Assembly (NCBI GenBank): GCA_003538495.1
Contig: DPSD01000149.1
Coordinates: 1 to 17,847 of the forward strand
Direction: 5' to 3'
DNA length: 17,847 bases
From: Accumulibacter sp.
Lineage (GTDB): Bacteria; Pseudomonadota; Gammaproteobacteria; Burkholderiales; Rhodocyclaceae
The notes beneath the pieces were generated by a model. It ran no database searches. It was given only the letters and a program-made list of their open reading frames with translations, and was not told the DNA's origin. Position numbers and translations under genes: made by a program. Numbering within the stretch: the first letter of the stretch is position 1; the number at the start of each line of letters is the position of its first letter. This document shows positions 6,952 through 14,814 of this stretch, in pieces.

Positions 6952-7744
6952 CGTCGCCGGGCTCGACGGCCTGCCCCTGCAGATTGACTTCGGTCCCCGT
7001 TTCGGGGATTTCCGAATCGATCAGGATCGACACTCGTCGATTCCGCGCCCGCCCGTCCGCCAGCACATTCGGCTCCACCGGGCGGGTATCGGCGTAGCCA
7101 ATCGCGGTCAGGCGCCGCGGGGCGATCCCAGCAGCGGCGAACAGGCGCAAGACGGTAGTCGCACGCACGGCTGACAACTCCCAGTTCGAGGGGAACTGCG
7201 GGTTGCTGATCGGAACGTCGTCGGTATGACCCTCGATGGTGATCGGGAAATCGGCGGCAACCAGCACCTCGGCGACCGATTGCATGGCTTTCGCCAGCTG
7301 CGGCTGAAGGAGCGCCTGGCCAGGCGAAAACAGGATACTGTCGTTGATCTCGATGGTCACGCCGCGACTGGTTTCGAGGACGCGCACCTTTCCCTGCTCG
7401 ACCAGCGGCGCCATCACCGCAAGAATATCCTTGGCGACGTTGCGCATTTTTTCGCGCTGTTTCTGCCGGACCGGCTCCTGCGTCCTGCTCGCCAGGCTGG
7501 GCTTTTCCACCGGTACCGGTACCGGCGTCGGCATCACCAGCGGCAGCTGGCCAGCACTGTTGACCGGAACATTGCGAAAAGCGCTGACCATGGAATCGCT
7601 GAGAATCCGATACTTGCCCTCATTGACCGACGACAGCGCGTACATCACGACAAAGAACGCAAACAGCAGCGTTATGAAATCGGCGTACGACACCAGCCAG
7701 CGTTCGTGATTGTCATGCTCCTCTTCGCGCCTTCGACGGGCCAT
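6923..7744 (-). CDS. motD: MotD, MotB-family stator protein
   Basis: MotD pairs with MotC as the proton-driven torque generator and anchors it to peptidoglycan. The 273-residue product has a charged N-terminus, one membrane helix (about residues 18-38) containing SYADFITLLFAFFVVMYA with the proton-carrying Asp at residue 22, a Pro/Val-rich periplasmic linker (about 70-80), a plug/linker region, and an OmpA-type domain (about 130-242) with IEGHTDDVPI, a conserved NWELSAVRA and GRARNRRV. The tail after residue 243 is acidic/Pro-Ala rich. Two bases separate it from motC. The name motD rather than motB follows the Pseudomonas-type arrangement next to fliA. Confidence 0.93.
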   Translation of the reverse strand: MARRRREEEHDNHERWLVSYADFITLLFAFFVVMYALSSVNEGKYRILSDSMVSAFRNVPVNSAGQLPLVMPTPVPVPVEKPSLASRTQEPVRQKQREKMRNVAKDILAVMAPLVEQGKVRVLETSRGVTIEINDSILFSPGQALLQPQLAKAMQSVAEVLVAADFPITIEGHTDDVPISNPQFPSNWELSAVRATTVLRLFAAAGIAPRRLTAIGYADTRPVEPNVLADGRARNRRVSILIDSEIPETGTEVNLQGQAVEPGDAPPAALPAR

Positions 7745-7746
7745 GA

Positions 7747-8487
7747 TCAGAAGATATAGCCCTGGAGGCGGCTCTCAATGATGCGCGGGTTGTCGCCATT
7801 GGCAATTCCGACCAGCCCATCGACGATCATTTCGCGCTGCACGACCAGGCGATTGATGTGCGCCTTCAGTTTGTTGGCCATCGGCAGGTAGACCAGGTTG
7901 GCGAGTCCGACACCGTAGATCGTGGCGACGAACGCCACCGCGATGCCGGCACCCAGTTTGGACGGATCGGAAAGATTCTCCATCACCTGGATCAAGCCCA
8001 TCACCGCGCCCAGGATTCCGATGGTCGGCGAGTAACCGCCGGCGGCCTCCCAGATTCTTGCCGACAGCTTCATTTCCTGGTCGAAAGTGTTGATCTCGAC
8101 CTCGAGCACCTCCCGCAGCCGCTCGGGTTCGGCCCCGTCGACCAACAGTTGCAGCCCCCTGCGAATGAAATCATCCTTGAGCTCGTTGACCACCCCGTCG
8201 AGCGCCAGCAGCCCCTCGCGCCGCGACACCTGGCTCCAGCCGGACACCTGCTGGATCAATTGCAGCGAATCGACCACCGGCGGCCGCCAGATCCATTTCG
8301 CCATCCGGATGCCGCGCACGAAAGTGGCATACGGACTCTGCAACATGACCGCGCCAAGCGTGCCGCCGACGACAATCAGCAGCGCCGTCGGCTGCGACAG
8401 CGACCCGAGGTGCCCGCCCTCGAGAAGCTGTCCGCCGACGATCGCCACGAAGCCAATCAGCAAGCCGAGAACACTGATCCTATCCAT
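7747..8487 (-). CDS. motC: MotC, MotA-family stator protein
   Basis: MotC is the MotA-like ion-channel subunit that pushes the rotor. I take the start as the ATG at 8487 (MDRISVLGLL), not an upstream in-frame ATG at 8529, because MDRISV is the family opening and this ATG overlaps the fliA stop by eight bases. The 246-residue product has four membrane helices (about 4-22, 33-51, 150-168, 180-203). The cytoplasmic loop carries Arg89/Arg90 and neighbouring acidic residues. PTIGILGAVMGLI (Pro154) and LPMANKL (Pro202) match the functionally important prolines of MotA. Length fits short MotC-type MotA proteins. Confidence 0.93.
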   Translation of the reverse strand: MDRISVLGLLIGFVAIVGGQLLEGGHLGSLSQPTALLIVVGGTLGAVMLQSPYATFVRGIRMAKWIWRPPVVDSLQLIQQVSGWSQVSRREGLLALDGVVNELKDDFIRRGLQLLVDGAEPERLREVLEVEINTFDQEMKLSARIWEAAGGYSPTIGILGAVMGLIQVMENLSDPSKLGAGIAVAFVATIYGVGLANLVYLPMANKLKAHINRLVVQREMIVDGLVGIANGDNPRIIESRLQGYIF

Positions 8488-9229
8488 CGCCGACGCCGGC
8501 CTTCTTCGGCTGCCTGGCAGCGCCGCCATGCAAGCGAACGCGCAGTCTCATCACCGCCTGGCTGTGCAGCTGGCAGACCCGTGATTCCGTAACCCCCATG
8601 ACCTCGCCAATCTCGCGAAGATTCAGATCCTGCTCGTAGTACAGGGCCATCATCAGCTTTTCGCGCTCCGGAAGGCCCGCGACGGCCTGCGCCAGCGCCT
8701 TGCGGACATGTTCACCCTCGAACAGCTTGGCCGGGTCAGCGTCGTCTTCGACGCGATGCCGCTCAAGGAAATCCTCGCCATCGTCGGCCACCAAATCTTC
8801 GAGATATACGAGCTGATGCCCGCGCGCATCCTGCAGCATCTTCTGATAGTCGGCAAGCGTCATGCCCAGAGAATCGGCAAGCTCCCTTTCGGTCGGCGCA
8901 CGGCCATGCTCCTGCTCGAGTTGAGCAATCGCACTTTCGATAAGCCGACAGCCGCGCCGCAAGCTGCGCGGCAGCCAGTCGTTCTCGCGCAGACCGTCGA
9001 GCATGGCGCCACGCACGCGCTGCGCCGCATAGACTTCGAACTGAGCCCCGACACCGGCCTCGAAACGGCCAATGGCGTCGAGCAGACCCAGCATCCCGTT
9101 CTGCACCAGATCGTCGAGCTGTACACTGGCCGGCAGGCGAGCCATCAGGTGGCAAGCGATGCGCTTGACCATCGGCGCGAAGTGCCGGACGAGCTGCTCC
9201 TTGTTGATCTGACCAGCAGCGTTATACAT
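8480..9229 (-). CDS. fliA: FliA, sigma28 for late flagellar genes
   Basis: FliA directs RNA polymerase to late flagellar promoters such as the one in front of flgM. The 249-residue product has sigma region 2 (about 15-90; LDDLVQNGMLGLLDAI, AAQRVRGAMLDGLRENDW), region 3 (about 95-150; APTERELADSLGM), and region 4 (about 180-232) with the helix-turn-helix NLREIGEVMGVTESRVCQLHSQA shortened here to its landmark residues 203-225. Region 1.1 is absent, as usual. The start at 9229 (MYNAAGQ) is preceded by only a weak GAGA, and directly upstream lies a run of ten C on the coding strand. It follows flhG by 22 bases and overlaps motC by eight. Confidence 0.96.
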   Translation of the reverse strand: MYNAAGQINKEQLVRHFAPMVKRIACHLMARLPASVQLDDLVQNGMLGLLDAIGRFEAGVGAQFEVYAAQRVRGAMLDGLRENDWLPRSLRRGCRLIESAIAQLEQEHGRAPTERELADSLGMTLADYQKMLQDARGHQLVYLEDLVADDGEDFLERHRVEDDADPAKLFEGEHVRKALAQAVAGLPEREKLMMALYYEQDLNLREIGEVMGVTESRVCQLHSQAVMRLRVRLHGGAARQPKKAGVGDG

Positions 9230-9236
9230 GCGTCTC

Positions 9237-9246
9237 GGGGGGGGGG
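9237..9246. repeat. Ten-base G/C homopolymer upstream of fliA
   Basis: The plus strand has ten consecutive G, i.e. ten C on the strand encoding fliA. The tract begins eight bases before the fliA start codon, between it and the flhG stop, where a ribosome site would normally sit. No other homopolymer of this length was seen in the window. Confidence 0.9.
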
Positions 9247-9251
9247 AGCTA

Positions 9252-10136
9252 TCAGGCGTAGATAGCCGTTGGGTCTATACGTTGGCTCAAGTGTAGCAGT
9301 TGTTGCACGAAATGTTCGAGGCCGCCGACATCGGTGTCGGCCGTCGGCCAGCCGAGCAGGTCGCCGGCGACGGCCTGGTAGGCGATCGCCGCCGGCGAAT
9401 CCGGAAACAGCCCGATAACCGCCTGACACAGCCGGGAAGCCTGCCGCAGATGCTCGTCGAGCGGGACGTAGCCAGCATAATCGAGACGAGCCAACCGGCG
9501 ACTATGGGTCACTTCGGCGATATTGTCATGAACCGCCTGCGCCTCGCTGGCGGTCCTGGCCTTGTTCACCAGAATTCGGAAATGCTTGCGTGAGTAAGCC
9601 AGGCTGACCTTCTTGATCAGTGCGTAAGCCTCGGTGATCGAAGCGCCATTCGGCGCGACGACGACCACCGCCTCCTGCGCGGCAAGACCCAGCGGTGAAA
9701 AACCAAGCGGGTGATCGAGCGAGGCATCGACCAGAACGACATCGGCCGGGCGACCGATGTCGCCAAGGCTCTCCAGCAGGATCCGCTGCTCGGCAGCACT
9801 CAGACTGGCAAGCTGGCCGACCACCCGGGCCGCAGGCAGTACCCGCACCCCGGGCGCTACCGGCACGATGACCTCCGAGAGGGCTTTTTCCCGATCAATC
9901 ACCTGCTGGAGATCGTGCCGTGCCCTGGCGCCGAAGTACGCGGCGACGTTGTCGCCCGTATTCTCGTCCACCACCAGCACGTCCCGACCCTGACGCGCCA
10001 GTGCAGCGGCCAGATTGGCCACCGCGACGCTCTTGCCGACACCGACACTACCGGCAACAAAGGTCACCACCCGCAGTTGCGGACGGCCAAATAGGCGCCG
10101 CAGTCCGGCTGCCTGATCGCCGCGAAAATCAGCCAC
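9252..10136 (-). CDS. flhG: FlhG/FleN, MinD-like flagellar number regulator (divergent active site)
   Basis: FlhG limits flagellar number, stimulates the FlhF GTPase and often acts on the master activator. The 294-residue product has the N-terminal FlhF-activating helix DQAAGLRRL (residues 7-15), a P-loop GSVGVGKS (29-36), a Walker A' region VVDENTG (55-61), a Walker B-like VVLVDAS (133-139), and a C-terminal helical region. Oddities: the signature Lys of the deviant P-loop (KGGVGKT) is Ser30, and the second Asp of the DxD motif that carries catalysis in MinD is Asn59. ATP binding may persist but hydrolysis is doubtful. The start is GTG with a fine GGGAGG site five bases upstream, overlapping the flhF stop by eight bases. 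Confidence 0.9.
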   Translation of the reverse strand: MADFRGDQAAGLRRLFGRPQLRVVTFVAGSVGVGKSVAVANLAAALARQGRDVLVVDENTGDNVAAYFGARARHDLQQVIDREKALSEVIVPVAPGVRVLPAARVVGQLASLSAAEQRILLESLGDIGRPADVVLVDASLDHPLGFSPLGLAAQEAVVVVAPNGASITEAYALIKKVSLAYSRKHFRILVNKARTASEAQAVHDNIAEVTHSRRLARLDYAGYVPLDEHLRQASRLCQAVIGLFPDSPAAIAYQAVAGDLLGWPTADTDVGGLEHFVQQLLHLSQRIDPTAIYA

Positions 10137-11490
10137 GATGACCTCCCGCAGAAATGTTTCCGGACGGCGTCGTGCAAGCGGCGCTGGCCATCAGCAGGCC
10201 CGGCTCGACGCCGTCCAGGCGATGTGGCGAACTCTCCGGCAAGTCCTTGAACGCCCGGTGCAGGAGATAGGGGCGATTCGGCAGGTGCAGATCCTCGGGC
10301 ACCCGCTGCCCGTTCGAGACGTAGTACAGGCGCAAGCGATGACGAATGATCACATCGAGCGACGACGCCAGACTCGCCGCTTCGTCGACCTTCGTGAGAA
10401 TACAGCCAGCAAGATGCTGCAGGCCGCTGTACGCCCTGACCACATCATCGAGCGTATCCCCCCGGCTGGTCGCCGACAGCAGCAACAACGACTTGACGTC
10501 GTTGTCGCCGAACATCGCCACCTGCTCGCTGACCAGGCGATCACGCTGGCTCATCCCCATGGTGTCGATCAGCACCATATGGGTGTGCCGCAAGTCCTTC
10601 AGCGTCGCCCGCAGGTCGTCGGCATCCTTGGCCAGGTGCACCGACACGCCCAGGATACGGCCGTAGATTCGCAACTGCTCGTGGGCGCCAATCCGATAAC
10701 CATCGGTGGTCACCAGAGCGAGTTTCCGGGCGCCGTGGCGCAGCACACAGCGTGCGGCCAGCTTGGCGGTGGTGGTCGTCTTGCCGACTCCGGTTGGCCC
10801 GACCAGCGCGTAGATACCACCGCGGTCGACAATGTCGGTCTCGCTGCTGATGGTCAGCATGCCGCGGTCGGCGCCACCCTTGACCCAGGCCAGCGCGTTC
10901 CCGGCATCGAGATCGTGCGGCAGATCAGCCAGCAACTCGCGGGCAAACTGCGGCGAAAACCCGGCATCGAGCATCTGGCGGAGCATCTCCGTCTTGACCG
11001 GTGCCGCGCGTGTCGACTCGCCCCAGGCAAAGCCCGCCAGTTGTCGTTCGACCATCCGTCGCAGGCTGCGAATCTCGTCCATCACCGCGGCGGGAACCAC
11101 CTCCGCCGGCACAGCGCCCCGCGGCTGCGGCCGCTGCGGCTCGACCTGCGGCATCGGTCGTGCTGCCAGCGGCGCCGATGGACGAAGCGGCGGCGGGCAG
11201 GCTGGCTCCGACGCCTTGACCAACGCCCGAGCTGGCGGCTGCGCCAGCGCCGGCCCGCGCCCGCCGGTCGCGTCGACGGGCGGCGCCACGGCCGCCTCCT
11301 TGTGGCGCGGCGGCGCCTGGCGCTCGGCCGTCGGGACCATCATCTCCATGTCGCGAGCGGCCACCGCCATGATCTCGACGCCTCCCGGAATACCGCGATT
11401 GGACAGAATGATCGCGTCCGGTCCCAGAGTCTCCTTGACCTTGCGCAAGGCATCGCGCGCGGTCGCGGCGATGAATTTCCTGACGTTCAT
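10129..11490 (-). CDS. flhF: FlhF, SRP-type GTPase for flagellar placement
   Basis: FlhF is an SRP-family GTPase that marks the site of flagellar assembly, usually a pole. The 453-residue product has the conserved N-terminal block MNVRKFIAATARDALRKVKE with GPDAIILSNR (1-32), a long Pro/Ala-rich linker (about 55-135), an N-like helical domain (about 135-205), and the NG GTPase: G1 GPTGVGKTTTTAKLAA (231-246), TTDGYRIGAHEQL (261-273), G3 DTMG (309-312), G4 TKVDE (366-370), and the closing VSNGQRVPEDL. The ATG overlaps the flhA stop by four bases, so translation is coupled. With FlhG next to it, a polar flagellum in controlled number is likely. Confidence 0.96.
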   Translation of the reverse strand: MNVRKFIAATARDALRKVKETLGPDAIILSNRGIPGGVEIMAVAARDMEMMVPTAERQAPPRHKEAAVAPPVDATGGRGPALAQPPARALVKASEPACPPPLRPSAPLAARPMPQVEPQRPQPRGAVPAEVVPAAVMDEIRSLRRMVERQLAGFAWGESTRAAPVKTEMLRQMLDAGFSPQFARELLADLPHDLDAGNALAWVKGGADRGMLTISSETDIVDRGGIYALVGPTGVGKTTTTAKLAARCVLRHGARKLALVTTDGYRIGAHEQLRIYGRILGVSVHLAKDADDLRATLKDLRHTHMVLIDTMGMSQRDRLVSEQVAMFGDNDVKSLLLLSATSRGDTLDDVVRAYSGLQHLAGCILTKVDEAASLASSLDVIIRHRLRLYYVSNGQRVPEDLHLPNRPYLLHRAFKDLPESSPHRLDGVEPGLLMASAACTTPSGNISAGGHRG

Positions 11491-13574
11491 ACCCTGCCTC
11501 CAATGATAGAGGTAACCTTAATGATCCTGTTCTCAGGCACCTCGCCGTGGGCGAGAACCTTCAGCTGCGAGATGCTGCGACGCAGAAAGCGGGACAAAAG
11601 CGTGCGCAGGTTGCCGGGAACCAGCAGAACGGTCGGCAATCCGACGTCTTCCTGACGCTGCGCCGCCGCCACCGTCTCTCGGACCAGCGTATCGGCCAGG
11701 CCTGGCTCGATCGCGGCACCATCGCCACCACCGGCGACGGCCTGCGAGAGGATACGTTCCAGTTGCGGGTCGAGCGACATCACCTGCATTTCGGCAGCCC
11801 CCGGAAACAGCTCCTGGACAATCGCGCGACCCAGCGCAATCCGCAGCTGCGCGGTCAGTATTTCCGGATCCTGCGAACGCGGCGCGGCATCGGCCAGCGT
11901 TTCGATGATTGTGCGCATGTCACGAAGATGGACGCCCTCCTCGAGCAGGTTGCGCAGCACTTTCTGGAAGACCCCCAGTGGCAGCACCTTGGGCACCACG
12001 TCCTCGACCAGTTTGGGCATGTCCTTGGCCAGATGATCGAGCAGCGCCTGCGTCTCCTGCCGCCCGAGCAGCTCGGCAGCGTGCGAGAGAATCAGCTGAT
12101 TGAGATGCGTCGCGGTCACCGTGCTGGCGTCTACGACGGTATAGCCGTAGGCCTGCGCCTGGTCGCGCAGGCTCGCGTCGATCCACACCGCCGGCAGACC
12201 GTAGGCGGGGTCCTTGGTGACCGTTCCCGGAACTTGCCCGGCGACCCGACCCGGGTTGATCGCCAGCAGGTTGCCCGGAAATGCTTCTCCCTCGCCGATC
12301 TCGACGCCTTTCAGCAGGATCTTGTAGGCATTCGGTTTCAGTTCCAGATTGTCGCGAATATGTACCGGCGACACCAGGAACCCCACCTCCTGCGCGAACT
12401 TCTTGCGGATGCCGCGAATGCGCCGCAGCAACTCGCCGTCCTGCGCCTTGTCGACCAGCGGAATCAGCCGATAGCCGACTTCCAGGCCGAGCACGTCGAG
12501 CGCCGTGACGTCGGCCCAGCTGGCCTCCTGGCCTTCGCGTGCGGCTACCGGTGCCGCAGCCACCGGCAGTGGTGCCGCTGCGCGCTGGCTGTTCTCGAGG
12601 CGCCAGGCGAGCGTCGCCAGAACGCCGGCCAGCAATAGGAAAACGAAGTTCGGCATGCCGGGGATCAGGCCCAGCAAACCGATGATCCCGGCGGTCAGGA
12701 GCAGCAGCTTGGGATTCTTGAACACCTGCGAGACGAACTGCTGCGAAACATCCTGATCGTCGCCGACGCGGGTCACGACCATGCCCGCGGCAATCGAAAT
12801 GATCAGCGCCGGAATCTGCGCCACCAGACCATCACCGATGGTCAGCAGCGTATAGGTCTTGGCGGCGGTGGCAATGTCCAGATCGTGCTGGAGGACGCCG
12901 ACGAAGAGCCCGCCGATAACGTTGATCAGCATGATCAGGATGCCGGCGACCGCGTCGCCACGAACGAACTTCGACGCACCGTCCATCGAGCCGAAGAAAT
13001 CGGCCTCCTCGGCGATCGTCGCCCGGCGCTTGCGCGCGTCGTCCTCGCCGATCAGCCCGGCGTTGAGGTCCGCATCGATCGCCATCTGCTTGCCCGGCAT
13101 GGCGTCGAGCGTGAAGCGTGCGGCGACCTCGGCGACCCGGCCGGCACCCTTGGTGATGACCACGAAGTTGATGATCACCAGGATCGTGAACACCACCAGT
13201 CCAACCGCGTAATTACCGCCGACCAGAAAATGTCCGAACGCTTCGATGACTTTCCCGGCCGCGCCCGGACCATTGTGACCCTCGAGCAGAACGACGCGTG
13301 TGGACGCAACGTTGAGCGACAGTCGCAACAACGTGGTGACCAGCAGCACCGTCGGAAAAACCGAGAAATCGAGCGGTTTCATCACGCTCATGGCAACCAG
13401 CATGACGATTACCGAAATGGCGATGTTGAAGGTGAAAAAGAGATCCAGCGCAAAAGGTGGCAAGGGCAAGACCATCATTGCCAGGATCGCCAGAATCAAC
13501 ACCGGGCCGGCCAGTTGCCGCTGGCCAAAACGAGCGAAGAGATCCTGTAGCGCGACGACGCCGGCGTTAGCCAT
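11487..13574 (-). CDS. flhA: FlhA, export gate protein of flagellar type III secretion
   Basis: FlhA forms the nonameric export gate that uses the proton motive force and docks chaperone-substrate complexes. The 695-residue length is normal. About eight membrane helices occupy residues 20-325, with the family signature RVAEVAARFTLDAMPGKQM then AIDAD (about 146-169) in the cytoplasmic loop. A linker follows, then the large cytoplasmic domain (about 360-695) with VGYRLIPLVD, GEAFPGNLLAINPG, DPAYGLPAVWID and LPVLLVP-type (LPTVLLVPGNLRTLL) segments. The start overlaps the flhB stop by eight bases. All expected regions are present and I see no defect. Confidence 0.97.
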   Translation of the reverse strand: MANAGVVALQDLFARFGQRQLAGPVLILAILAMMVLPLPPFALDLFFTFNIAISVIVMLVAMSVMKPLDFSVFPTVLLVTTLLRLSLNVASTRVVLLEGHNGPGAAGKVIEAFGHFLVGGNYAVGLVVFTILVIINFVVITKGAGRVAEVAARFTLDAMPGKQMAIDADLNAGLIGEDDARKRRATIAEEADFFGSMDGASKFVRGDAVAGILIMLINVIGGLFVGVLQHDLDIATAAKTYTLLTIGDGLVAQIPALIISIAAGMVVTRVGDDQDVSQQFVSQVFKNPKLLLLTAGIIGLLGLIPGMPNFVFLLLAGVLATLAWRLENSQRAAAPLPVAAAPVAAREGQEASWADVTALDVLGLEVGYRLIPLVDKAQDGELLRRIRGIRKKFAQEVGFLVSPVHIRDNLELKPNAYKILLKGVEIGEGEAFPGNLLAINPGRVAGQVPGTVTKDPAYGLPAVWIDASLRDQAQAYGYTVVDASTVTATHLNQLILSHAAELLGRQETQALLDHLAKDMPKLVEDVVPKVLPLGVFQKVLRNLLEEGVHLRDMRTIIETLADAAPRSQDPEILTAQLRIALGRAIVQELFPGAAEMQVMSLDPQLERILSQAVAGGGDGAAIEPGLADTLVRETVAAAQRQEDVGLPTVLLVPGNLRTLLSRFLRRSISQLKVLAHGEVPENRIIKVTSIIGGRV

Positions 13575-14706
13575 TCAGCGCCTCCGGGACGAGTTCGACC
13601 GGGACCGAAATGTCGCGTGGCGGTAGTGGATAGCTGCCACCCTCTGCACGCCAGCTGTGCAGCTGATAGACATAGGCCAGCACCTCGGCGACGGCCGCGT
13701 ACAGAGCGGCGGGTATTTCCTGGTCGAAGTCCACGTGCCGATAGAGCGCGCGTGCCAGCGGCGCTGCCTCGACCATCGGAACACCGTTCTCGGCACCCAC
13801 CTCGCGGATTTTGAGGGCCAGCTCGCCCATTCCCTTGGCCAGCAGTTTCGGTGCCCCCATGCCGCTCTGGTAGGCCAGCGCCACCGCGTAGTGACTGGGG
13901 TTGGTGACGATCACGTCGGCGGCAGGGACGGCGGCCATCATCCGTTTGCGGGCCGCCTGACGCTGCAACTGGCGGATGCGATTCTTGACCTCCGGGTTGC
14001 CTTCCAGCTCCTTGCCTTCCTGCTTGACTTCCTGACGGCTCATTTTGAGCTTGTCGTGGTGCTGCCAGATCTGGAAAGGGACATCCACCGCGACGATCAG
14101 CAGCATCGCCGAAACGATCGCCAGAAAACTGAAAGCGAGCAAGTGACCGGCCGCCGCCAGACCGGCTTCGATCGATTGGGCGAACATCGCCAGCAGATCG
14201 CCACTCTCGTTCCACAGAACCCAGGCCGCAACGCCACCAATCAGCGACGACTTGACCACCGCCTTGAGCAGTTCGACCAGTCCGTTCCAGGAAACGAGGC
14301 GCGCCAGGCCCTGGAGCGGATTCAGGCGACCCAGATCGGGCTGCAGAGCCTTGGGAGAGAAGTTCCAGCTACCGACAAAAAACGGCGAGAGCAGCGCCGC
14401 AGCAATCAGGGCCCCGAACAGCGGCGCGAAAGACAGCAGGGCATCGATCGAGATATCGGCCAGTCGAACCAGGATCAGCGCAGGCTCACGCGCCAGCGCC
14501 TGGTCGACCAGCAAGCCGCGGCGGAAGATCCCGGAAACGCGCTGCACCATCCACGGGCCGACCAGCCAGAACGCCGCCGCAGCAACAATCAGGATCAGGA
14601 AGGTGCCGACCTCCCGCGAGCGCGGGACCTGCCCCTCCTCGCGCGCCTGTTCGAGGCGTCTCGATGAGGCGGCTTCGGTTTTTTCGAGGTCACTTTCCTC
14701 TGCCAT
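13567..14706 (-). CDS. flhB: FlhB, export switch protein of flagellar type III secretion
   Basis: FlhB is the membrane protein that switches export from hook to filament substrates. The 379-residue product has the basic/acidic N-terminus MAEESDLEKTEAASSRRLEQ, four membrane helices (about 33-53, 87-112, 142-165, 188-210), a cytoplasmic linker SRQEVKQEGKELEGNPEVKNR landmarked at 223-242, and the autocleavage site at residues 269-272. The site reads NPSH here instead of the usual NPTH, at exactly the Salmonella numbering; the cleaving Asn269-Pro270 pair is intact. It heads the flhB-motD operon, with TATAAT 27 bases upstream of the ATG. The ribosome site is weak. Confidence 0.96.
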   Translation of the reverse strand: MAEESDLEKTEAASSRRLEQAREEGQVPRSREVGTFLILIVAAAAFWLVGPWMVQRVSGIFRRGLLVDQALAREPALILVRLADISIDALLSFAPLFGALIAAALLSPFFVGSWNFSPKALQPDLGRLNPLQGLARLVSWNGLVELLKAVVKSSLIGGVAAWVLWNESGDLLAMFAQSIEAGLAAAGHLLAFSFLAIVSAMLLIVAVDVPFQIWQHHDKLKMSRQEVKQEGKELEGNPEVKNRIRQLQRQAARKRMMAAVPAADVIVTNPSHYAVALAYQSGMGAPKLLAKGMGELALKIREVGAENGVPMVEAAPLARALYRHVDFDQEIPAALYAAVAEVLAYVYQLHSWRAEGGSYPLPPRDISVPVELVPEALNG

Positions 14707-14723
14707 TTCGAGTTTCCAGTGGA

Positions 14724-14751
14724 ATCGTGGCTATTATAGGAAAAAACTTTA
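14724..14751 (-). promoter_or_regulatory. Candidate promoter of the flhB-motD operon
   Basis: On the minus strand a perfect TATAAT (14733-14738) lies about 27 bases upstream of flhB, in an AT-rich stretch unlike the rest of the window. No good TTGACA-like element sits 15-18 bases before it. The same stretch holds TAAAGTTT (14744-14751), an exact sigma28 -35 element, followed after 12 bases by GCCACGAT (14724-14731), a poor -10 match with spacing one too long. A housekeeping promoter with a weak -35, possibly activator dependent, is the simpler reading. Confidence 0.4.
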
Positions 14752-14814
14752 ATAAATAGAGCGGTATGTGATCTTATTTAGGCCAATTCTTGGATAGTGG
14801 CGGATGCGCAACAG

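Noticed and set aside
7508..7527. Short tandem of GGTACC units in motD
   Set aside because: It encodes the Pro-Val alternation of the periplasmic linker and is too short and in-frame to suggest more than linker-length variation.
10138..11655. Long plus-strand open frame of 505 codons opposite flhF
   Set aside because: It mirrors flhF and the end of flhA, has Arg/Gln/His-rich composition without domains, and such antisense frames are expected in GC-rich genes with strong third-position bias.
13657..14667. Plus-strand open frame of 336 codons opposite flhB
   Set aside because: Antisense shadow with Gln/Arg-rich composition and no recognisable motif; flhB on the other strand is complete and conserved.
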